Origin: Acidobacteriota bacterium
GTDB lineage: Bacteria > Acidobacteriota > Terriglobia > Terriglobales > Acidobacteriaceae
Length of the DNA stretch: 23,730 bases
Assembly (NCBI GenBank): GCA_021810175.1
Contig: JAJZJJ010000001.1
Span: forward strand, 1 to 23,730
Direction: 5' to 3'
Shown piece by piece: positions 8,850-18,200 of the stretch; positions within the stretch are counted from its first letter, which is position 1; each line of letters opens with the position of its first letter. The notes below the pieces were generated by a model. It was not told the DNA's origin, did no database searches, and saw only the letters and a list, made by a program, of their open reading frames with translations. Both the position numbers and the translations under genes were made by a program.

Positions 8850-11398
8850 AGCCGGCGCTGAGCTGGGGCACCGCGGTGCGGATTGCCGGGCGGGAGCTGC
8901 GCGCCGGGCGAACGAAGTTTCTGTTTGTGCTGCTGTCGGTAGCCGTGGGCGTGGCTGCGCTGACCGGCGTGCGCGGATTCAGCGATTCCTTCCAGAAAGC
9001 GTTGTTGCTGCAGGCGCGCAGCCTGATGGCCGGGGATCTTTCCGCGCGGATGTTTCGGCAGGCGACTCCGCAGGAGCTGCAGCAGCTGAATGCGCTGCGG
9101 GCGGAGGGCGTACAGCGCACCGTGGAAACGGATATGGTGTCGATGGCGACGACGAGCGCGCATCCCGTGCCGCTGCTGGTGTCGCTCAAGGCAGTGAATC
9201 CGCAGAAGTATCCGTTCTACGGAACGGTGGTGTTGCAGCCAGCGGGCCAGCTACGCCAGGTGCTCACGAATCAGACCGTGGTGGTGGACGAAGAGCTGCT
9301 GGTGCGGATGCAGGCAAAGATCGGCGACCAGCTGAAGATTGGCGGACGCTGGTTCCGCATTGCCGCCACCATTGCGAAGGAGCCGGATCGGCTGATGGAA
9401 GGTATCGGTCTGGGTCCGCGGGTGATGATGACGCGCGCCGCGATGGAGGAGACCGGCCTGCTGATGCCGGGAAGCCGCGCCACCGAGCGGTACGTCTTCA
9501 AGCTTGCAGACAAGCAGTCGGTCGCCGCGGTGCGGGCGAAGGTGGAGAAGATTCTGCCGGACGCGGAGGTGGCGGATTACCGCCAGACCAGTCCGGCCAT
9601 CACCCACGGGCTGGACCATGCGACCGGGCTGCTGAGCCTGATCTGCCTGGTGGCCATGGTGCTGGGCGCCATCGGTGTGGGAATGGCGATGCGCGCGCAC
9701 CTGCAGCAGCGGATCGAGATCCTGGCGATCATGAAGTCGATTGGCGCACGCTCGTCGGATATCCTGCGCATCTATCTACTGCAAACCGTGCTGCTGGGCA
9801 CGGCGGGAGCGCTGATCGGGATCGCCCTGGGACTTGGCGTGGAGTACGCTCTGCCAGCCGCGCTGGGCAGCCTGCTGCCGCTGCGTCCGGCGCTGGAGCT
9901 GCCCGCCGGACCGGTGCTGGAGGCGCTGGGCACGGGAATCCTGACTACGGTGCTGTTCTGTCTGCCGCCGCTGCTCGACGTGCGGAAGGTGCGGCCGGGT
10001 CTGGTGCTGCGGCGGACCGTGGAAGGCGGCGAAAGCGGCAGCTGGCTGCGGTGGGTGAAGGAACAGAGACTGCAGCTCGCAGCCATTGCGGTCATCGTGG
10101 CTGCGTTGGGCGGCATTGCCGCGGCGCTGGCTGATTCATGGCTCATTGGCAGGTGGTTTGCTCTGTGCCTGGCCGGCGTGCTGGCGGTGATTCTGGGAAT
10201 GGCGGCGGGTGTGCTGCGCGGACTGCGCGCCTTTCTGGCACGGACACGGTTGCATTTGCACTCCGTGTTGCGGCACGGGCTGGCGAATCTTTACCGGCCC
10301 GGCAACCAGTCGGCGGCGGTGATGGCGGCGCTGGGTGCGGGAGTCATGCTGATTTTGAGCGTCTTCCTCATGCAGCGGTCCATCGTTGAATCGCTGCACG
10401 CCGACGTGAAGCCGAACACGCCCAATGTGTTTCTGGTGGACATGAGCACCGGCGAGCTGCCGGGCATTGAGGCGCTGCTGAAGAAACAGGCCGGCGTGAA
10501 GAGCGGCCTGGAGACGATTCCAGTCGTCGCCGGACGGCTGGATTCGATTGACGGAACGCCGGTCAGCGAACTGCGGAAGAAGCATTATCCAAAGTGGCTG
10601 CTGCGTTCGGCAACGCTTTCGTGGGCCAGTGCGCCGCCGGCGGGCACGAAAGTGACAGCAGGGAAGTGGTGGAGTAAGGGATCGAATGCGAACGATCTCG
10701 CTGTCGTCGAAGAGGTGGCCAAACGGCTGCACATGAAGGTGGGGACTCCAGTTACCTTCATCGTCGGCGAGACGAGGATTGCGGTGAAGGTAGGGGCCAT
10801 CTACAAGACCGTCGGCCAGCATGCCTTCCGGCGCAGCGAGTTTGTTCTGCCGCACGCTCTGCTGGAGAACCAGCCAGTCGTCTGGTACGGGGACATCCAT
10901 GCGGAAGCGTTCGCGATCCCTGACATCGAGCGGGCGCTCTTCGCGGCGTATCCCACGGTGACGGTGGTGAACATCGCGGATATCCTGTCCACGATTCAGG
11001 GGGTGGTCGATCAGATCACGATTGTGATTCGCTTCCTGGCGGGCTTCTCCATTCTGGCGGGGCTGATCATTCTGGCGTCGAGCGTCGCGAGCACCCGCTT
11101 CCGCCGCATGCGCGAGGTGGTGGTGCTTAAGACGCTGGGCGCCACGCGGCGCCGCATTGCGACGGTCTTCAGCGTCGAGTTTGTGGTGCTGGGACTGCTG
11201 GCTGGCGCGGTAGGGGTCCTCTTCGCGAACCTGCTCACGCGAATCCTGCTGCACCGCATGGACGTGACCTTCCACAGCGACACGGCCGGCTCAGCGGCAG
11301 CCGTGGTGGCGACGGCAGTCCTGGCCGTAGTCACCGGATGGATAGCCAGCTTCAGGATTCTGGGACAGAAACCGCTGGAGGTTCTGCGGGAGGAGTGA
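8846..11398 (+). CDS. ybbP: FtsX-like ABC permease, YbbP type
   Basis: The 850-residue inner-membrane protein is the partner of YbbA, and its GTG start lies inside the ybbA stop. I see ten likely membrane helices: one N-terminal (about 24-42), three of the first FtsX unit (261-284, 308-330, 355-377), a middle set (410-428, 435-458, 490-510) and the C-terminal FtsX trio (about 730-755, 775-797, 815-838). The cytoplasmic coupling segments are visible twice: EILAIMKSIGARSSDILRIY (291-310) and REVVVLKTLGATRRRIATVF. Two large periplasmic domains (43-260 and 511-728) would contact the substrate or the TesA-like partner. Length and topology match E. coli YbbP (804 residues). The family does not pump through a channel; it is thought to use ATP for periplasmic mechanical work, probably on lipids or hydrophobic compounds. 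The physiological substrate is unknown. Confidence 0.93.
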   Translation: MKPALSWGTAVRIAGRELRAGRTKFLFVLLSVAVGVAALTGVRGFSDSFQKALLLQARSLMAGDLSARMFRQATPQELQQLNALRAEGVQRTVETDMVSMATTSAHPVPLLVSLKAVNPQKYPFYGTVVLQPAGQLRQVLTNQTVVVDEELLVRMQAKIGDQLKIGGRWFRIAATIAKEPDRLMEGIGLGPRVMMTRAAMEETGLLMPGSRATERYVFKLADKQSVAAVRAKVEKILPDAEVADYRQTSPAITHGLDHATGLLSLICLVAMVLGAIGVGMAMRAHLQQRIEILAIMKSIGARSSDILRIYLLQTVLLGTAGALIGIALGLGVEYALPAALGSLLPLRPALELPAGPVLEALGTGILTTVLFCLPPLLDVRKVRPGLVLRRTVEGGESGSWLRWVKEQRLQLAAIAVIVAALGGIAAALADSWLIGRWFALCLAGVLAVILGMAAGVLRGLRAFLARTRLHLHSVLRHGLANLYRPGNQSAAVMAALGAGVMLILSVFLMQRSIVESLHADVKPNTPNVFLVDMSTGELPGIEALLKKQAGVKSGLETIPVVAGRLDSIDGTPVSELRKKHYPKWLLRSATLSWASAPPAGTKVTAGKWWSKGSNANDLAVVEEVAKRLHMKVGTPVTFIVGETRIAVKVGAIYKTVGQHAFRRSEFVLPHALLENQPVVWYGDIHAEAFAIPDIERALFAAYPTVTVVNIADILSTIQGVVDQITIVIRFLAGFSILAGLIILASSVASTRFRRMREVVVLKTLGATRRRIATVFSVEFVVLGLLAGAVGVLFANLLTRILLHRMDVTFHSDTAGSAAAVVATAVLAVVTGWIASFRILGQKPLEVLREE

Positions 11399-11437
11399 AT
11401 CCCGGGCGGCGCCTGACTGCGGTAACCTACAGAAAGT

Positions 11438-11466
11438 TTGACCGCATCGGCTGGTGCCGATAGTAT
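11438..11466 (+). promoter_or_regulatory. Sigma-70-type promoter of the tRNA-Gln gene
   Basis: TTGACC (11438-11443) and TAGTAT (11461-11466) are separated by exactly 17 bases and match the -35 (five of six) and -10 (four of six) consensus. Transcription would start near 11473, giving a ~48-base leader before the tRNA. This also shows the tRNA does not depend on ybbP transcription. Confidence 0.65.
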
Positions 11467-11520
11467 GAGAAAGCGGTGTTCGATGCGACAACGCGTTGCA
11501 CCGTGACCTACCTGAAAGAC

Positions 11521-11594
11521 TGCCCCCTCGTTCAACGGCAGGACAGCTGACTCTGGATCAGCATATCGGGGTTCGAATCCCTGGGGGGCAGCCA
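11521..11594 (+). tRNA. tRNA-Gln (anticodon CTG)
   Basis: The cloverleaf folds completely. The 7-bp acceptor is TGCCCCC with GGGGGCA, the D-stem GTTC/GGAC, the anticodon stem GCTGA/TCAGC with loop CTCTGGA (anticodon CTG, reading CAG), and the T-stem CGGGG/CCCTG (one G-T pair) with loop TTCGAAT. The discriminator base is G and CCA is encoded (11592-11594). An integrase remnant begins 240 bases downstream, so the 3' half of this tRNA is the likely attachment site of a past integrative element. Confidence 0.96.
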
Positions 11595-11640
11595 ATTAGA
11601 ATCAACAACTTACGCTTCCTCTCCCTCCCGAAAACGCCTC

Positions 11641-11690
11641 TGTCGTAACATTTTGTCGTAACTTTTCGTTGAGGAATTCTGTGGAATTCC
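11641..11690. repeat. Direct and inverted repeats just downstream of tRNA-Gln
   Basis: TGTCGTAAC occurs twice (11641-11649 and 11654-11662), a 13-base spacing close to one helical turn. Just after it, GGAATTC (11673-11679) and GAATTCC (11684-11690) form a perfect 7-bp inverted repeat with a TGTG loop. They lie between the tRNA 3' end and the integrase remnant, where integrase arm sites or excisionase sites would be expected. There is no direct proof of function. Confidence 0.5.
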
Positions 11691-11834
11691 CGTCCTTTTC
11701 AGGGAACCTCGAGGAAAAGAGCGATGCTGCTGCGCCGCGCCCGCGGCGTCTCGGCATGACACCTCAGCGGCGCTAATCGAGAAGCCTTCCCGCGTTTGAC
11801 CGAACGCCTGTTCTGTCTGACAAAGACACTCACC

Positions 11835-12180
11835 ATGGAACACGGGAAACGGCCCACGCTGCCTCGCGGACTTCGCTGGGATCCACGCTCGCCACACATC
11901 TGTTTCAGCTGGCGCGATGAGCGCGGACGACAGCATCAACAGTCCACTCACACCGATGATCCTGCCAGGGCGCTCGCCTTCAAACAGGATTTCAAGAAGG
12001 AGAACCGCGACGAGATCGAGGAACCGTGCGCGAGCTGCAGATCAGAGTCGCCTGCCGCTTGGCGAAGCCGCCAGGATGTACTTTAGCTGGAAAGCCGCGA
12101 CAAACCGCGAATCGACGATCGCTCGCGAGAGGCGGATCTTCCGACAAATCGAGAAGTTCACCCTGGCCGGCAGGGCTTAC
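11835..12180 (+). pseudogene. Tyrosine-recombinase (phage-type integrase) remnant, frameshifted and truncated
   Basis: From the ATG at 11835 the frame reads GLRWDPRSPHICFSWRDERG, then RQHQQSTHTDDPARALAF. This resembles the N-terminal arm-binding segment of element integrases found in acidobacteria and proteobacteria. Around 12020-12060 the reading frame shifts: the original frame runs into nonsense and a stop by about 12086. The +1 frame picks up PLGEAARMYFSWKAATNRES and TIARERRIFRQIEKF, typical of the core-binding (SAM-like) domain. After about 12180 similarity is lost, and no catalytic domain with the R...HxxR...Y residues can be found. So at least one frameshift and a deletion of more than half of the gene have occurred. 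The position right after a tRNA in the same orientation supports the identification. Confidence 0.7.
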
Positions 12181-12293
12181 CCCAGGAAATGGCCGCGCGC
12201 GTCACCATGGCAAACACCGTCGCCAACCCTTCTCCCAAGCCGCGGCGAAGACGCATTCGGCACAACTCCGCCTGCACCGTGAGACGCGCACCT

Positions 12294-15200
12294 TTACTGC
12301 ACGATAACGTTCACTGTAGTAGAAACCGCGATGCCTGCATTCGCCGAATCGACGCCCTTTACCGTGAAGCTGTAAGTGCCAGGAGTCGTCGCCGTAACCG
12401 AGGAACTGCCGCCGCCACTTCCGCCGCCCGCCGCACTGCCACCACCGCAGCCGACCGCGCCCACAGCACAAATCACAACCGCAAGCAGGGCGAGCCGAGA
12501 GAGCCACTTCCGGCGCCGGCGCGACGGAAACCCGAGCAGCAGCACGGCAGCCAGCACACCTGCACCACGGCCGAGCCAGCCAGATTCGGATCGTGCGGGC
12601 TGGAGAAATGCAGAACCGCCAGTCGTAGTGAAAATCGTCAGAGTCGCTGTGCCACTCCCGCCGGAGGTGAAGACCAGGCTCCCCGGTTTCATGTTGCATG
12701 TCGGCAGACCCATTGCACCCGCCGGGGATGACGTCAGCAGGCAACTCAGTTCCATCGTGCCCGAATAGCCGCTCCCCGCTGAGAGCGAAACCGTTGTAGT
12801 CGTGGTTCCTCCGGGAGACACGGGTGCAGGCGACCCTGAGGATGCCACCACCTCCGAAACCTGCACGGCCGCTGTTCCGGTTGCGGCAGCGTAGTCTGCA
12901 TCGCCGGAATAGGCAACGGTTAGAGTATTGTTGCCGGCACTCAGTGCGCTGCCCTGAACCGTGAAGTTTGCCTCGCCGGATTGCAGTGTCTGAGTTGCGG
13001 AGTACGATCCGGAGGTCAGCGTAATCGAGCCGGTGGGAACCGGTTGTCCGCCTGCCGCTGCTACCGACACAGCAACCGTCACGCTCTGTTTGTTGGTGAT
13101 ATTGGTTGCGGAAGTCTTAACGGTAACAGTGGCCGATCCAGCGCCAATTGCCTGGGTAACCGTCACCGCCGCTGACTGTGCCGCCGTGGTCCAGACCGGC
13201 GAAGCCGACGCATCCGGAGTATAAGTCGCCGTCAGTTTATCTGAGCCAACAGACAGCGTCCCTGCCGCAAGACTAAAGGAAACCGATCCTGAAGCGAGGG
13301 TCTTTTGGGCGCTATAACTTCCGCTGCTGAGGGTTATAGATCCGGTTGGCCCGGGCACACCGCTGCCGGTGACGGTAACGGTGACGTCCAGAGACTGCGC
13401 TGTGGTCAGGCTGGTCATCGATGGCGTAACTACCATCACCGGAGACGACTTCGGATGGACAATGACTGTCGCAGCTCCGCTTCCCGACTGGTAAATCTCC
13501 GAACTCGCCGTGTCGGGCGAGTAAGTCGCCTTCAGCGTGTCTGTGCCGACGGCCAGAGAGCCGGCGGAAATAACGATGGTCGCGGCGCCGTTACTCAGAG
13601 CAACGGCAGGGGAAGTGTACGACCCGCTGCTCAGTGTCACTGTGCCCGCCGGAGTTGGACTGCCACTGACGGTCACGGCCACGCTGAGGGACTGCCCAAC
13701 AGTGATCGTGCCGCTCGATGGCACCACCACGATCGTCGGTGCGGACTCCGAATTGACGATGACCGAGGCCGTGCCGCTTCCCGACTGGTACATCTCCGAG
13801 CTTGCCGCGTCGGGTGAGTAAGTCGCCTTCAGCATGTCCGTGCCGACCGCCAGAGAGCCGGCGGAGATGTCGATGGTCGCGGCGCCGCTGCTCAGAGCAA
13901 CTGTGGGGGAAGTGTACGACCCGCTGCTCAGTGTCACTGTGCCCGTCGGAGTCGGACTGCCGCTGACGGTCACGGCCACGGTGAGCGGTTGTGCGACCGT
14001 TACCGTGCTGCTGGACGGAACAACAGCGATAGTGGGCACGGGTTTAGGATTGACGATCACTGAAGCCGTGCCGGTTTCGGACTGATATATCTCCGCACTC
14101 GTCGCATCCGGCGAGTAGGTGGCAGTCAGGGTGTCCGTGCCGATCGGCAAAGAGCCGGCCACTATGCTGATGTCGGCACTGCCGCCGCTGAGAGGTACGG
14201 CGCCGGAACTGTACGATCCGCTGGTCAGCGTCACCGTGCCGGTGGGAGCCGGGTTGCCGCTGATGGTGACGGTGACACTGAATCCCTGTGCGACGGTCAG
14301 GCTGGTCTTCGACAGCGTCAAAGTCACTGTGGGCACGGATTTCGCCTGTACCGCAATCACCGAAGAAGCAGTTGCGGAAGCATAAGTTTCCGAGCTCGCC
14401 TTGTCCGGAGTGTAAGTCATCTCCAGGGTGTCGCTGCCAACGGCCAGCGAGTCACCGGCGACATCAATGGTGGCAGCGCCGGCATTCAGACTCACGGCGC
14501 CTGAATTGTAGGAACCACTGCTGAGCGTCACAGATCCCGTTGGCGTTGGATTACTGCCACCGCCAGCGACCGTTACTTTTACGGTCAGCGGCTGTCCCAC
14601 GATGATGCTGGAAACGGAAGGCAGCAGCTGAACTGTAGGCGTCGTTAGCGGATGGATGGTGTAGGAAACGCTCCCCGCGGAACTCCACCTGTAGGTGCCG
14701 GCGATGGCCATGGCCTGCAGAGTTTCCGATTGCGCCACCGACACCGGTCCGGTGTAAAGGGTGGAATTTTCCGTGGGCGTGCTTCCGTCAGCTGTGTAGT
14801 AAATGGTGGCGTCGGGCGTGCTGTCGAGGATGGAAACCATTTGGGTGCCGTAGTAGGAGCCGGCGGAGAGGCTGAACGTCGGCGTCGCTGCCGTGCGTGT
14901 GAAGCTCACCTTGCGCACTTCATAGCCATACTGATCCGCAATGTAGAGGCTTCCATTCTGGCCCAGGCTAAGTCCCTCCGTGCTGCGGAACGTCGCCACC
15001 GACGGCGACCCGCCGTCGCCGGTATCGACGTCACCTGCGGGATAGCTTCCCGCAAAAGCTTCGATAGTGCTGTCCCCCGCCGGGATTTCGCGCACTTCCC
15101 CTCCGCCGGAGAGGAACAGATCGCCGGCGGCATCAACAACGAGTCCTGACGCTTGCACCTCGGCCTGAAGGGCAGGCCCCCCATCTCCGCTGTTACCGTT

Positions 15201-18200
15201 GATCCCATTGCCGGCAACGGTAGTAATAATGCCGCTTCCCGCGGCAACCCGGCGGATGCGCCCGTAATCGGCGATGTAGAGATCCCCCTGGGAATCAAAG
15301 GCAAGCGCGGCGGGACTGGAAAGAGAAGCCGCGGTTGCCGGCCCGCCGTCACCCAGTGGCGCAGGATAGATATTTCCGCCCGCAACTGTGCTGATGTCTC
15401 CCGTGGCAGCTGAAACCATCCGCACCACATGGTTCCAGGTATCCGCTATATAGAGGTCGCCCGCCTTGTCAAAGGCAATGCCTTCAGGATGACTCAGGGT
15501 GGCCGCCGCAGCAGGACCGCCATCGCCGTTCGTCGAGCTCACCTGGCCGGTCCCCGCGAATGCGCTGATAACACCAGTCTTTGCCGAGACAACCCGCACC
15601 TCGTTGTTATTGGTGTCGGAGATATAGAGATTGCCATTCTTGTCGAGCGCCAGAGAGGATGGATCGTCCAGCCTTGCGCTGGTGGCCAGCCCTCCATTCC
15701 CGTCTGGGCCGTAGACGCCCAGAGTCCCTGCATAGACCGTGGCAATGCCGCTCGTAGCGGAGATTTTCCAAACAACTTCGTTTTCGGGATCGGCTATGTA
15801 GAGGTTGCCGCTGGCGTCCGTTATCGCATCCACCGGATCCATGGAGGTGCTCGTGGCGAGATTCCCCGCGGAAGGCGCATTCGATTGTTGCCCCGTGCCG
15901 GCAACCGCATTGATCGTCACCGCGGGCGGCGTTGTCACGTCGTATGCCGCCGTCACCGGAGCACTGGGCAGATACCCCGGCGCCGCTGCCACTGCACTCA
16001 GCGTCACAGAACCGTCTACATTGAGCGGAGTCCGGTAAAGGGGAGGAGTCGTGCTCGCTGTTGTGCCGCCCAGCCGCAGGTAAATCGAAGCGCCCGGAGT
16101 GGGGTCGCTCAGCGCGACGCTCTGCGCATTCGCAAAGCTTCCCGCTCCGGGGGTAAAGACCGGAGCGGCTGTCCGCTGCGTGGGCGGTGGTCCGGGTGCC
16201 GTCACTTCCAGCACGCGATCCGTTCCGTCGGTCACAAGCAGATTACCGGCGGAATCCGTCGATACGCTGTGCGGATAACATAACGCAGCACTCGTGGCCG
16301 CTCCGCCGTCGCCGCCCACCGAACCGCATACCGCCCCATTGCCGGCTACGGTAGAAATCGTCCCGGTAGCCGCCGCAACTTCTCGAACCACACTATTGTA
16401 GTTATCGGCGATGTACAGATTCCCCGATCCATCCACCGCCACGCTCCACGGAAAGTAGAGTTCCGCGCTGGTGGCAGGTCCGCCGTCGCCGCTGTAGCCG
16501 CCAGTGTAGCTGCCGGCCCCATAGCCATCGCCGGCTACGGTTGTAATGATTCCCGTGGACGCCGCTACCTTGCGAATGCGGTTGTCATACGTGTCGGCAA
16601 TATAGACATTTCCGGCCTGATCAACAGCAACGCCTTCCGGCCCGGTAAGCGAGGCGCTTGTGGCTGGACCGCCGTCGCCGAGTTTGGCCGCGCTGTAGTT
16701 GCCGCCTGCGAAGGGAGCGATATCGCCGGTCGACGCGCTCACTTTCCAGACGATGTTACCAGCCTCATCCGCAATATAGAGATTGCCGGCGGAATCCACT
16801 GCGACTCCAGTCGGCATCTCAAGGGCCTCGCTTGTTGCTGGTCCGCTTCCGCTGCCTGTACCGCCGCCTGCGACGGTTGTTATCACACCCGTGGCGGCAT
16901 TTACCTCACGCACCACGGCATTATAGGAATCGGCAATATAGAGATTCCCCCGGGCGTCCAGAGCCAGGCCGGTTGGCTGATTGAGTTCAGCGCTGGTAGC
17001 AGCTCCGCCATCTCCCTTGTACCCGGCAATGCCATTCCCGGCATAGGTAGTAATCACGCCCGTGCCAGCGGCGATCTTCCGGATGCGATTGTTGCCCGTA
17101 TCGTCGATATAGATATTTCCCGCACTGTCTCTAACCGCGAACATCGGACCATTGAGATCGGCGAAGGTGGCTGGGCCGCTGTCACCGCTATATCCAAAGC
17201 GGCCATTTCCGGCGACGTTGTAGATGAACGACGAGTTGGCCGAACCAATGAAGTACTGCCCGCCGGCAGGACTGCTCATCGAGTACCCCGGCGCTATGGC
17301 GCCCACAACCAAATCTTCGGACGCAGGCACGGTGATTTGTCCGGTGTAGACAGTGGAACTGATCGTCGGCTGAGTCCCGTTGGTCGTGTAGTAAATCTGA
17401 GCATTGGTAAGCGGGTCGGTGATGCTAACCTGTGCTGAAGTCGAATAGTAGCCTGGCTGCAGCGAAAGCTGCGGCGCCGGGGCTGCCGGGAAATTCAGCT
17501 GGTACGCAGCCGTCACCAGGCTACTCTGGTCGTAGCCGGTACCCTCCGCATAGGCCTGAACGAATTCCTGGCCACCCAGCGACAGGCTGATCGGTCCGCT
17601 GTACTTCACAAATCCGGCGGTGCTCACAGTACCGTATTCCGAATAGTAGATGGTCGCCCCCTGGCTGGGGTCCGTAATGGTCAGGGATTGTACGGTCGTG
17701 TAGGTTCCTGCGGAAACGGAAAGTACAGGAGTCGCCGCTTCAACCGCCAGATTGGTCGTCCCCGACGAACTGCCTGTAAAAGTTGTATCTCCTGCATAAC
17801 TGGCTTCCACTTCGTGAGGACCAGGACCAGCAGGCGTCACGTTGTTTAATGTCGCCGTGGCTGTTTCAGTGGGCTGGCTCAGCGCCGCCGCAAAGCCGCC
17901 CGTATCCTCCGGCTCAACGATATCCGGCACACCATCGCCGTTCAGGTCAGCGATGGCCACACTGCCTGAATCGAAGCTCCCTGTGGACCAGATGGGAACA
18001 CCTGCGCTGAAGGTGCCGTCTCCTTTGCCCAGAAGCACCAACCCACCCCCAGTCACCAGGTCAGGTATCCCATCGCCGGTCACATCCGCGACGGCAACCG
18101 CTCCGCTGATATACTCACTCACCTGCTGCGGCGTCTGAAAGGTCCCGTTGCCATTGCCCAGCAGGATCGACCCGCCGGCGCCATTCACACCATAGTCCGA

